From CAYVQE01 sp964633205 (lineage in GTDB: Bacteria > Myxococcota > B64-G9): a stretch of DNA of 45,591 bases. Location of the stretch: positions 1-45,591 of the forward strand of contig CAZWFN010000038.1 of NCBI GenBank assembly GCA_964633205.1. Direction: 5' to 3'. A program made the position numbers and the translations under genes. The notes under the pieces are model-generated. The model did no database searches, was not told the origin of the DNA, and saw only the letters and a program-made list of their open reading frames with translations. Below are positions 30,076 through 40,100 of the stretch, one piece after another; within the stretch, counting starts at the first letter, position 1, and every line of letters starts with the position of its first letter.

Positions 30076-32114
30076 GGCCGCTTCCGCCGCCGTTTGACCC
30101 GCCGCCGGCGGCGCTGCTTGCCGCGCTTGCGCCGGCGGCGCTCGACCCGGGCCGGTCTCGGATCGGCCGGGGCCACCGGCTCGACGGTGATGGTCGGCTC
30201 GGCCCCATCCCCGCCCGCCGCCGGCGCCGTCTTCGGTTCCGCGGCCGGCCCTGCGTCGCCGGCGGCCGGGGGCACCACCAAGCGCAGCTCCTCGTGCTCG
30301 CCGGCGCGGACCTCGATCACCTCGTCCAACAGCGTCCGGCCAGCCAGGTCCTCGATGATCACCCGGTGGCGGCCGGCCCGGATGACCTTGCGCTCGATGG
30401 AGCCCCGTCCGGGCACCTGCTCGCCGTCCAGGGTAATCTGCACCGGCCGATCCACCTCGACCGACAGAAAGCCGATCAGCGAGGACGGTCCGGCCGGCGG
30501 CCCGGTGGGGCCCACCTCGGGCTCGCTCGACAGCAACCCGCCGGCCATCAGCAGCAGCGACAGCACCACCAGCGCCAGCAGCCCGGCGGTGATCAGAAAG
30601 GCCGGCCGCTTCCAGGGCGGCCGCTTGGCGGGCACGCTAGCCGCCGGTAGATCCGGCCGGGTCCCGCCGGCCTCCGCGGCCGGCTCCGGCGCCGCGGCCG
30701 GTTCCGCCCTAGGCCCGCCGGCCGGCTGCGCCCGCGATGGGCCGGCCGCTCCGGCCACGCCCGCTCCGGCCACGCCCGCTCCGGCCGCGCCCGCCGCCGG
30801 CGGCTGGTCGCCGCCGTACACCGCGGCCATCGGCATCACCGCGGTGTCGCCGGCCTGCTCCAGCTCGTCGTCGGCCGCGCCGGGGTCCAGCTCAACCGGG
30901 GCAGCCGGCGCCACCGCTGGCGTGTCCTCTTCGCCGCCCGGCCAGGAATCGTCCGCCAACCCGGCCACCGCCGCCACCCCACCATCCCCGTCGTCCTCGA
31001 TCGGCTCGGCCTTCTCGGGGATGTTCCATTCCGCCTTCGCCAAGGCTACGGCGGACGAGTCCGCCTTCGCGGCGGCATCGGCGTGATCGTCCGCCTTCGC
31101 GGCGGCATTGGCGGGCCTGCCCGCCGTAGCCTCGGCATTGGCGGGCTTGCCCGCCGTAGCCTCGGCGAAGGCGGGCCTGAGTTCCAGGGTGCCGCCGCGG
31201 GCCGGGCGTTGCAGGGTGCCGGGCATGCCGGCCACCTTGGCCTCGTTGGGAAACAGGTTGGTGATGAACTCGGCCACGCCGGCGCGCGTCTCCTGCGGCC
31301 GGTCGCTCAAGGAGCGGCGCAGCTGGTCCATGGCATTGCCCAGCGCCGTCCCATCGGCGTGGCGTTGCCGGGGCGCGACCGCCAGCGCCTTGACGAACAC
31401 CGCGTCGCAGGCGTAGGGCAGCGAGCGGTCCACCTTGGACGGCGGGCGCACCGCCTGGTGGCGGGTGGACATGCCCCGCTGCTGCCCGCCCAGGGGCGGG
31501 TTGCCGGTCAGCAGCTGATAAATCAACGCGGCCACCGCGAACACGTCGCCGGCCGCTTCCGGGCCGCGGCCCTGGACCACCTCGGGGGCCAGATGCTCGG
31601 CCCGCCCGCGGCGGGCCAGCCGCCGCAGCTCGCGCTCGCGCATCAGGACCGCTTCGAGACCGACCGCATCCAGCCGGCAGACCCCCTCCTGGTCGATCAG
31701 GGCCGCCCGCGGCCCCAGACCGCCATGGGCGTGGCCGGCGCTGTGCAGAGCATCCAGGCCGGCCACCAGGTCGACGCCCACCTGCAGCGCCCGCGGCGGG
31801 GTGATGCGCACCTCGCGCGAGGCCAGCCGGGCGAACACCGTCGCCAGATCGAAGCCCTCGGTCCGCGCGCTCAGCCACCACAGGCTACCGTCGGTCTCGA
31901 ACAGCCCCAGCGGCGGCAACAGGTGGGGGTTGTGAACCGCGACCGCCGCGGTGAAGGCCCGGCGCAGCTTCTCGGAAATGTCGGCCACGGCGCCGGCCTG
32001 GCGTTTGAGCCGCCGGGCCGACACCAGCCGCGGGCCGGTGGGCGTCAGCAAGCGGGCCACGTGCAGCTCGTACAGGTTCTCGTCCGCCAGCTTCTCGATC
32101 AGCTCGAGCTGCAA
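30072..32114 (-). CDS. Transmembrane Ser/Thr pseudokinase with PEGA-like domain
   Basis: This 680-residue protein has an N-terminal Ser/Thr-kinase fold (about 10-290), but the VAIK lysine position reads VSARR, the HRD loop reads HGGL (130-133) and DFG reads DAVG (149-152). The APE and DVFAVAALIYQLLTGNPP segments are kept. It is therefore probably a catalytically dead pseudokinase that binds or senses. An Ala/Pro-rich linker (about 310-500) with two tandem repeats leads to one transmembrane helix (about 504-530), a periplasmic PEGA-like domain (about 548-610) and a very basic Arg/Lys C-terminus. The start is TTG at 32114 with GGGAGG 6 nt upstream. It follows the zinc-ribbon gene by 37 bp and is coupled to the response regulator. 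Confidence 0.85.
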   Translation of the reverse strand: MQLELIEKLADENLYELHVARLLTPTGPRLVSARRLKRQAGAVADISEKLRRAFTAAVAVHNPHLLPPLGLFETDGSLWWLSARTEGFDLATVFARLASREVRITPPRALQVGVDLVAGLDALHSAGHAHGGLGPRAALIDQEGVCRLDAVGLEAVLMRERELRRLARRGRAEHLAPEVVQGRGPEAAGDVFAVAALIYQLLTGNPPLGGQQRGMSTRHQAVRPPSKVDRSLPYACDAVFVKALAVAPRQRHADGTALGNAMDQLRRSLSDRPQETRAGVAEFITNLFPNEAKVAGMPGTLQRPARGGTLELRPAFAEATAGKPANAEATAGRPANAAAKADDHADAAAKADSSAVALAKAEWNIPEKAEPIEDDGDGGVAAVAGLADDSWPGGEEDTPAVAPAAPVELDPGAADDELEQAGDTAVMPMAAVYGGDQPPAAGAAGAGVAGAGVAGAAGPSRAQPAGGPRAEPAAAPEPAAEAGGTRPDLPAASVPAKRPPWKRPAFLITAGLLALVVLSLLLMAGGLLSSEPEVGPTGPPAGPSSLIGFLSVEVDRPVQITLDGEQVPGRGSIERKVIRAGRHRVIIEDLAGRTLLDEVIEVRAGEHEELRLVVPPAAGDAGPAAEPKTAPAAGGDGAEPTITVEPVAPADPRPARVERRRRKRGKQRRRRRVKRRRKRP
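30751..30795. repeat. Three tandem 15-bp repeats in the pseudokinase linker
   Basis: Two exact 15-bp units (CCGGCCACGCCCGCT at 30751-30765 and 30766-30780) and one near copy (30781-30795) encode GAGVA-type residues in the disordered linker. This looks like slippage-driven expansion. Confidence 0.8.
31030..31179. repeat. Five 30-bp palindromic repeats inserted in the pseudokinase linker
   Basis: Five consecutive 30-bp units (starts 31030, 31060, 31090, 31120, 31150) begin with [CT]CCGCC and most end near GGCGG[GA], so each tends to be an inverted repeat. On the coding strand they give decapeptides of the type AFAEATAGKP, ANAEATAGRP and ANAAAKADDH. I recall such decapeptides recurring in unrelated proteins of GC-rich bacteria, suggesting a dispersed mobile repeat that inserts in frame; this needs a search. 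Confidence 0.75.
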
Positions 32115-32151
32115 GTCGCGCCTCCCGAACCCGGATGATGATCGAGCGGGC

Positions 32152-32472
32152 TCATCCCGACCGCTCGCGGCGGGCCACCGCCAGCAGCACCGAGCAGTGG
32201 GGGCAGCGCTCGGCCGCGGGGTCGGGGATCAGCAGCCGGCAGGCCGGACAACGCGGACCCTCCCGCTCGACGCGCCGGCGCCGGCTCTCGCGTTGCTCGG
32301 CCTTGCGCCGCTCCAGGTGTTGCTTGACCAGCCGCCTCTCGGCCGGCAGCAGGCGGCCGCGCAAGGCGACCGCCAACAGCACGTCGACCAGCTGCTCGAG
32401 CTGGCCGAGCCGATCCGGCTCTTCGCCGGGGGCCGTGTTGCGCTCCGCCGCCTGTCCCGCTTCGCCATCCAA
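32152..32472 (-). CDS. Small zinc-ribbon protein
   Basis: This 106-residue soluble protein has an N-terminal helical part (LGQLEQLVDVLLAVALRGRL, then a charged helix full of Arg/Glu/Lys) and a C-terminal zinc ribbon with CPAC (C75, C78) and CPHC (C90, C93). It resembles small adaptor or nucleic-acid-binding ribbons that accompany kinases in Myxococcota; the function is unknown. The start is uncertain: TTG at 32472 is the first usable codon after an upstream stop, but no clear ribosome site precedes it. It is upstream of the pseudokinase by 37 bp on the same strand and probably begins that operon. Confidence 0.65.
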   Translation of the reverse strand: MDGEAGQAAERNTAPGEEPDRLGQLEQLVDVLLAVALRGRLLPAERRLVKQHLERRKAEQRESRRRRVEREGPRCPACRLLIPDPAAERCPHCSVLLAVARRERSG

Positions 32473-32611
32473 ATCCGCACCCGTTCGTCCGGCCGGCTCC
32501 GCGCGCGGCCACCCCGCTCAGCGGCGGCCGAGATACCTCGATCCGCGATGGAAATCAGGTTGCCACAGAACGATTCGGCCCGCAACAACAGGCCGCTAGC
32601 CGGCCGGAAGT

Positions 32612-32640
32612 TTGAAACCCTTTTCGCTCTGGGGTATACA
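32612..32640 (+). promoter_or_regulatory. Strong promoter of the OmpA-family gene
   Basis: TTGAAA (32612-32617) and TATACA (32635-32640) are spaced exactly 17 bp apart, predicting a start near 32647 and a leader of about 26 nt to the ATG at 32673. It is one of the best consensus matches in the window, fitting an abundant envelope protein. Confidence 0.72.
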
Positions 32641-32672
32641 GTAGACGAGTTGCGGAATTCAGGTGAGGGACG

Positions 32673-34025
32673 ATGGCGGGACCGAGGGCGAGTGCGGCGC
32701 TGGGCCTGCTGACCCTGCTGTGGCTGGGGCCGGCCGTTGCCGATGCGCCCAAGGTCCAGGTCATCGAGGAGGTCGAGAAGGGCCTGGCGGTCGGCGGACA
32801 GCTTGGGCTGTGCTACGATTTCGTCTCCCCGGTCGACAGCCTCAACCCGGGCCTGCTGGCCGGTCTGGAGATCGGCTACGACATCACCTGGATCCTGCGG
32901 GCCAAGATCGGCTTCACCGATCACATCTACTCCGCTCGCTCGGCCAACCACCGCGGCGATCCAGTGGACATGGACTTCGAGCAGCGGCTGGCCTGGGGCG
33001 GGGCGTCGCTGGCCTTGCTGGCCACCGAGCGCTTCTACCTCTACGCCCAGGCCGGGCTCGGCTACCTGTTCACCGCGCCAAAAAGGGTCGACGGGGTCGC
33101 CGCGGCCGGCGACGACGATCTGGCCATCCTGGCCGGCGGCGGGCTGGAGTACTACACCTGGCTGCGCCATTTTTCCTTCGGGATCGAGGCCAACGTCATG
33201 GTGCTGCCCATGCGCGGCGACGTGGCGCTGAGCATCTACCCGGTGGTGCGCTACACCTTCGGCCTGGGCGGGGTGAAGGTGATCCGGCCGCCGGCCGATC
33301 GGGACGAGGACGGAGTGCCGGACGAGAAGGACGAATGCCCGGACACCTGGGGCCCCGAGTCGAATGACGGTTGCCCCGAACCGGACCAGGACGGCGACGG
33401 CCTGGTCGATCGGGAGGACCACTGCCCGCAGGAGCCCGGGCCGGCCTCCAACAACGGTTGCCCCGAAGCCCGCGACAGCGACGGCGACGGCCTGCGCGAT
33501 CGCATCGATCGCTGCCCCAAAGAACCCGGGCCGGCCGCCAACGAGGGCTGCCCGGAGGAGGACAGCGACGGCGACGGCATCCCCGACCGGGTGGACCTGT
33601 GCCCGACCAAGCGCGGTCCGAAAAAATACGACGGCTGTCCCAAGGAATCCGACATCAAGATCCGGGTCAAGCGCCAGGCGATCGAGCTGCGCGAAAAGAT
33701 CCACTTCGAGACCAACCGGGCCAAGGTCAAACCCCAGTCCTACCCGGTGCTGGACCAGGTCGCCGCCACGCTGCAGCAGTATCCCGAGATCACCAAGATG
33801 GAGATCCAGGGCCACACCGACGCGCGGGGCACCGACGCCTACAACCTGCGCCTGAGCCAGCGGCGGGCCCAGGCGGTGGTCGACTACCTGCGCGACAAGC
33901 GCATCTCGGCCGACCGGCTGGTCGCCCGCGGTTACGGCGAGGAGCGACCGATCGCCCCCAACGACACCGAAGAGGGCCGGGCGCTCAACCGCCGTGTCGA
34001 GATGATCATCCTGGAGCGCAAGTAG
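32673..34025 (+). CDS. OmpA-family outer-membrane protein with thrombospondin type 3 repeats
   Basis: This 450-residue protein has a signal peptide (cleavage near ADA at 22-24) and an eight-strand-like barrel (about 40-205; IEVGY-type and YLYAQAGLGYLF strands). Four calcium-binding thrombospondin type 3 repeats follow (about 208-325; DQDGDGLVDREDHCP pattern ending in DGCP or EGCP). The C-terminal OmpA peptidoglycan-binding domain starts near residue 343 (IHFETNRAKV) and has GHTDARGTDAYNLRLSQRRA and the late NRRVEM. It links outer membrane and cell wall; the calcium repeats act as a rigid spacer. ATG has AGGTGAGGG just upstream. It is divergent from the zinc-ribbon/pseudokinase operon and convergent with the giant TPR gene, 77 bp apart. 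Confidence 0.94.
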   Translation: MAGPRASAALGLLTLLWLGPAVADAPKVQVIEEVEKGLAVGGQLGLCYDFVSPVDSLNPGLLAGLEIGYDITWILRAKIGFTDHIYSARSANHRGDPVDMDFEQRLAWGGASLALLATERFYLYAQAGLGYLFTAPKRVDGVAAAGDDDLAILAGGGLEYYTWLRHFSFGIEANVMVLPMRGDVALSIYPVVRYTFGLGGVKVIRPPADRDEDGVPDEKDECPDTWGPESNDGCPEPDQDGDGLVDREDHCPQEPGPASNNGCPEARDSDGDGLRDRIDRCPKEPGPAANEGCPEEDSDGDGIPDRVDLCPTKRGPKKYDGCPKESDIKIRVKRQAIELREKIHFETNRAKVKPQSYPVLDQVAATLQQYPEITKMEIQGHTDARGTDAYNLRLSQRRAQAVVDYLRDKRISADRLVARGYGEERPIAPNDTEEGRALNRRVEMIILERK

Positions 34026-34102
34026 ACCTCAGCGGTTCGATTGTCCCCCACCCTTCGGAGCGCCCGTAGTCGCCCAGCGCCGACCGGCCGGGGAAATCGG
34101 GT

Positions 34103-37100
34103 CTAGTCGCCGCCGACAGCCAGCCCCAACTCCTGGCGCAGCTTGAAGTAGGGCTCGGAGAAGGCGAAGCGGAACAGGGCCAGCATGTCCTCGTCGCCGG
34201 CCAGCAGCGAGGCCCGGTCGGGCACGAACGCCAGCTCGCGCCCGCCGGCGGCCGCCGAGAAGCGGGTCAGCACCGACAGGCTGGCGTTGAGATCGCCGCA
34301 GGCCAGCAAGCCCGCGCGGGCGGCCGTTCGCGTGACACCGAGCAGCCAGCTCTCGGTGTCGTGGGCCCGCGGCTCCAGCGCGAACTGGCGCACCAGGGGC
34401 TGGATCTGCTGCAGCACCGCATCGGGGGTCACCCGGCGCATGGCCTCCACGTACTGGCCGGCCGTCGGCGGCAGCGCAGCCACCGGAGCGGCGTCCACCT
34501 CGACCAGCCGCGAGATGACCGCCAACAGCTGTAGCAGCTCGTTGCGGTTGAACTTGGCCGGCAATACGCAACCCATGGCCACCCGCACCACCTCGCGGGT
34601 GATGAAGAACTGCAACTCCGCCGGCGCGCTGCGTTCGAGCACGGCGCTCGAGATGATCAGCGTCGGCCGCTGGCCGCTTTCGATCCAGGACTGGTAGACG
34701 TTCTCGCGGGCGATCAACAGCGACAGCGGCCGGCCCGCCACCAAACGCCGGGCCTGCTCGGCGATGCGGTGCAAGCGGGGATTCTCCTCTGGCCCCACCA
34801 CCCCGCCCATGAGCTTGAACCGACTCAAGTTGGGCGGAAACAGCTGCTCGATGAAGGGCGCCAGCCCGGCCATGATGCGCTGCAACAGGCAATCGGCGCG
34901 CGGATGCAGCACCACCTCGTCCCAACTGCCGTCCGACAGGGCCCGCTGGGGTGCACGCGGGGCGCCCACGTAGCCCAGGTAGCGCCGCGCCTCGGCGTTG
35001 GCCGGCTGCAGGAAGCGCAATCCGGCGTAGTAGCAAGCGGTGCGGTCCACCTCGCCCCGCGCGGCCTCCAACCGAGCCAGGAAGCGGAAGGCCTCGGCGT
35101 CGCCCGGATCCATGCCGAGCAGCTCGCGGAAGACCTCGATCGCCTCGCGGTAGGTATCGAAGTTGCTGGCGTACAGGTGCCCCAGCCGCCGCAGCAGCTC
35201 CGGATCCCGCGGTTGCAGCTCGAGCGCCCGGCGGACCGCCGCGGCGGCCCGCGTCACGTCGCCCAGCTCTTCCTGGTAGACGCGGGCCAGATCCAGGTAG
35301 CCCTCCATGGCGGCTTCCGGGTCCAACCCCTGCTGCAGGCGGTGCTCCAGCGCCTGGCCGGCCAGGCAGGCGTAGCGCGCCCAGCGTTCCAGTTGGCGGG
35401 CCAGATCGGCGCCCTCCTCGATCAGCTCCAGGTCGGCCCGGCCCGATTCCAGCACCGCCTCCAGGTGCTCCAGCGCTTCTTCCCGATCGCCGCCGGCCCG
35501 CAACAGGGCGCGGCCCAGGGTGCGGTGGATCCCGATGGCGGATTCGGAATCCGGTTCGGCCGCCAGCAGCCGCGGGCCGAGCTGCGTCAGGGTCTCCCAA
35601 TCTTCGCTGTCGACAGCTGCGTCCCACAGCCTTTGGGCCGCGCCGCTGCGCTCGGGATCGATCTCCAGGGCGCGCCGGTAAGCCCGCTCGGCGCGTTCGC
35701 GCGCCTGCAAGCGGTCGCGGTACAGATCGCCCAAGGCCTCGAGCTCGGCGGCCAGCCGCGGCGAGTCCGGCTCCAGCGCGAGCTGCCGCTCGGCCATCTC
35801 GGCGGCAGCGCTCCAGTCACGGCGGTTGGTATGGTAAGCGCGCAGGGCCTGCAGCGCATCGCGGTGCTCGGGCTCGCTTTCCAGCACCCGGCGCCAAAGA
35901 GCCGCCGCCGGCTCGAAGCGCAGCAGGCACTGATGGGCCGCGGCCAGCCGGGCCTGCAACGCCACGGCCATGTCCTCGAAACCGGAATCCGGCAAAGCCT
36001 CGATCAGTGCCTGGCCGGCCGCGATCAGCTCCTCCCAGCGCTCCGAGCGCTGCAACAGCGCCACCAGGTTCTGGCGAGCCGGCAGGAAGCTCGGGTTGGC
36101 CGCCACCGCCCGGCGGTAGTGTTCCACGGCCTCCGCATCCCGCTGCTGGCTCTCGCGGATTTCGCCCAGCCGAAAAGCCGCCAGAAAAATGCTCCCGCTC
36201 GATACCCGATCGCCGAGCCGTTCATAGAGATCGCCAGCCGCTTCCCATTGCCGCTGGGCGTAGCGGATGCCGGCCAGCTGCTCCAGCGAACCGGCGTGAT
36301 CGGGATCCAGCGCCAGACAGGCCTCCAGGTGCTCGGTCGCCGCCTGCTGGTCGTCCAGCCGCTCCAGATAGATCTGCCCGATCTCGGCGTGCAGGGCGAG
36401 CACGCGCTGGTCCTCTGTCTCCAGCTCGATCCGGCGCTGCAGCGCCTCGATCAACCCGTCCCATTGTTGCTGCTGGCCCAACAACAGCAACAGCGCGTCG
36501 ACCAGCTCGGGATTGTCCCGGTCGTACTCCAGGGCTTCGCGCAATGCCGCCATGGCCGCATCCACCTCACCGGCCCGTTCGAGCTGGCGCGCGGCCGTGC
36601 GCAGCAAGTCCGCCCGGCCGCTGCCGGCCGCCGGGCTGCGGGCCCAGCGCAAATAGAACTCGGCCCGCTCGGTGCTGTCGGCCTCCTCGGCCATCAACTG
36701 CTCGAGCCGCTCATAGGCCTGGCGGTAAGCCGGATCCAGCTCGAGCGCCCGCTCGAATGCCGGGCGCGCCAGGTCGGGTTGCTGGCGGGCGAGCTGGATG
36801 TCGCCCAGCCGCAGCGCCAGCCCCGGTCGCATCTCTTCCGCGGCCAGCTCCAGCAGCCGCTCGGTGACCTCGGCCGCCCGATCCCACAGCTCTTCCTTCC
36901 AATACAGCTCCGACAGCTCGCTCAACAACGCCGGGTCATCCGGGGTCAGCTCGACCGCAGCTTCCAGGCTGCGCCGGCCGGCCGTCTCGTCTTTGAGCCG
37001 ATCGAGCTGTACGCGGGCCAGTTCCTTGGCGACCTGCAAGCGGTGGGGCCCGTCGATGGCCAGCGCCCGTTGCAGCGAGCGCGCCATGTCTGCGATCTGA

Positions 37101-40100
37101 CCCTGCTCGCGCAGCAACTCGGCCCGCTCCAGCCAGAGCTCAGCCCGCCGCTGCCCGTCCGGTTCCAGCTCACCGATCAAGCCGAGCACCGCGGCGCGCG
37201 CCGGCCCCGGCGGTAAGGTCTCCTCCAGTTGGCGCAGCGCGGCATCGCGCTCCGATTCGTCCAGTGGTCCATCGACCAAGCCATCGACCGCGGCCCGCGC
37301 CGCGTCGACATCGTCCGCCGCCGCCAGCGCCCGCACCAAGCCCAGATGGGCGGCCGCATTCTCCGGCGCATTCTCCACCGCCCGCGCGTAGTGCGCGGCT
37401 GCCACCTGCGGCCGTTCGAGCTCCAGCGCCATATCGCCCCGGCGCTGCGCCAGCGTGATCGGCACCTGGTCGCCCATCCGCGCGTAACAGTCTTCGGCCG
37501 CCGCCCACTCCCCGGCGCCGTGGTGCAGCTCGGCCAGGGCCGCCAGCGCTTCGTGGTGTTCGGGCGCCAGCTCGAGACAGGCCTGCAGGTGGTGGCGGGC
37601 CGCCGCCTCGTCATCGAGCCGCTCGCGCTCCAGCTCGCCTAGCTCGAAGAGGATTTCGACCCGCTGTTCCGGCCGCGGCTCGACCTTGGACCACTGCTCC
37701 AACACCCCGGCCAGTTCGACCCATTCCCGCCGGCGGCGCAGCAACGGCGCCAACCGGGCGCAGCAGTCCGGGTCGGCCGGGTCGAGCCGGAACGCCTCGC
37801 GCAGGGCCCGCAGGGCGCTGTCCTCGTCGTCGGCCCGCTCGAGATGCTCGGCCGCGCGGCGGTAGAGCTCCGGGCGCCGGGCACCGGCAGCCGGCCCGCC
37901 GGCCCAGCGCAGGTAGAGCATGCCCTGCTTGGTCGCGGGCAGATCGTCGGCCAACTCGGCCAGCAGCTCCCAGGCGATCGGGTCGGACGGCGCGGCTTGG
38001 GTGGAGCGCTCCAGGGCTTCGCGGGCCGCCTCGTGATGGCCCAGCTTCTTGTGCAGTCGCCCCAGCTGCAGGGCGATCTCGGCCTCCCGTTCGGGTTCGG
38101 CCCGTTCCAGCCAGCGCTCCAGCAGCGCGGCCGCCCCGGCCTCGTCCCCGGCCGCCAGGCGCAGCTCGACCAGCTGCTCCATGATGCCGCGGTCTTCGGG
38201 TGCCAGCTCGTGCGCCTGCTCGAGGCTGGCGCGGGCCGCTGGGCGATCGTCCAGGGTGCGCAGCTGCAGCTGGGCCAGCCGCCGGGCCAGCTCCAGCCGA
38301 TGGGGGCCTTCCAGATCCAGGGCCCGCTGCATGGCCGCGGCCGCCTCGGCCGGCTGGCCCTCCTGCAGCAAAAGGTCGGCCCGCTCGATCCAGGTCTCCG
38401 GAGTGGGCGCCTCGGCCTCCATCTCTCCGATCCGCGACAGCAGGGCAGCCAGCGCCGGCCGGTCACCCACCTCGCGATACAGCGCCGCCAGGGCGCGGGC
38501 CGACTCGGGCTCGGGCGCCAGTTCCAGCAGCGCTTCCAAGGCCGCGATGCGCTCGGTCGGCTCGGCCTCGGCCAGGGCCTCGACCAGCTGGCGGCGGACA
38601 GCCAGCTCCTCGGTGGCCGGCAACAGCTCCGCGTGGTCGGCCAGCCAGCGCAAGTGGCCGCTGGCGCCGCGCGGATCGCGGGCGAACGACAACCGGGCGC
38701 TGAAGCGCCGGGCCACCGCATCGTCCTCGCGCAGCTCGAGCACCCGGGCGAATGCCTGGCTGGCGTCCTCGCCGCGGTCGGCTTGGTAGTGCAGCAACCC
38801 CACGGCCCGGCGCAGCCCGCACTCCTCGGCCTCGCTCTTGGCACGCGCTGCCAAGGATTCCAGCGCTTCGACCAGCAGCTCGTCATCGCCGCGTTCGGTC
38901 GCCAGCCGCCGCAGCTGCTCGAGGGGCTCGCGGTTGGCCGGCTCCAGCGCAGCCGCTCGGCGCCAGGCGTCCACCGCGCCGGCGGCATCGTCCAAGCGAT
39001 CGGCGCGCAATCGCGCCAGCCGACTCAGCAGCGGCACGCGTTCGCGTTCGGTGCCGGCGAGACCGATGCGCCGCTCCAGCACCTCGGCGGCCTGGGACCA
39101 GCGCTCGTCGAACAGGTAGAGCCGCTCTAGAGCGTGCAGCGTCTCGTCGTCCGAGGGCAGCAGCTCGCGCAGGCGTTCGAACACGGCGATGGCATCGGTG
39201 CGCCGCTCCGGCCTGGCCACCAGCAGCCCCGCGCGTTCGCGTAGCAAACCGGCCTGGGCGATCGGATCGGTGCTGATGTCGATGCGCTGGGCCAGGTGGC
39301 GGGTGAGTTCGTCGATGGCCCCTTCGCGCCGATCGAGCGCGATCAGCCGATCGAGCGCCTCGGGGTCGCCGGGCACCGCCGCCAGCAAGCGATCGAGGTC
39401 CTGGCGCGCCTCCTCCAACTCGAGCACATCGCTCGACAGCCGAGCCACCTTGCGCAGTGCCCGCAAATGCTCGTCCCCATCGGTCAGCTCGGCCACGCGA
39501 ATCAGGGCCCGGCGCTGTTCGACCGGCTCTTCGAGCAGCCGGTACAGCTCCGCCAACCGGCGCCAGGCTTCCAGATTGTCGGGCTGCTGTTCGGTCAATC
39601 GCAGATAGAGCCGCGAGGCGCCCTCCGGGTCGCCGAGGTCTTCCTCCATCAGGCGGGCGGCCGCGTGGACCTTGTCGAAGCGATCCTCGGGGCTGGTTGC
39701 CCGTTCGGCCTCGTCGAGCAGCAGCGCCACCCGATCGCCGTAGCGCTCGCCGCCCGCGTACAGCTTGTGCAAAAAAGCGCGTGGTTCGGGATCGTCCGGT
39801 CTGAGCGCGATGCAGCGCTTCAGGCGGGTCTCCGCTTTCTCGGACTGACCGCGGTTGAAGTCGAGCCGGGCCAGGCGCATGTCCAGATCGAACCGCTGGT
39901 CGGGCTCGAGCCGATCGGCCTGCCCGTCGAGCCGGCGCAGCAGATCTTCGGCCTCTTCCGCCCGGCCGTCCGCCTCGGCCAGCCGGGCGGCGCGCCCGAG
40001 CGCCTCGAGGTGCACCGGATCGATGCGCAGCATCAGCCGCGCCGCCGCCAGCTCCTGGGCGTCTGATTCAGACGCGGCGCCGATGCCCTCGTAGCAGGCC

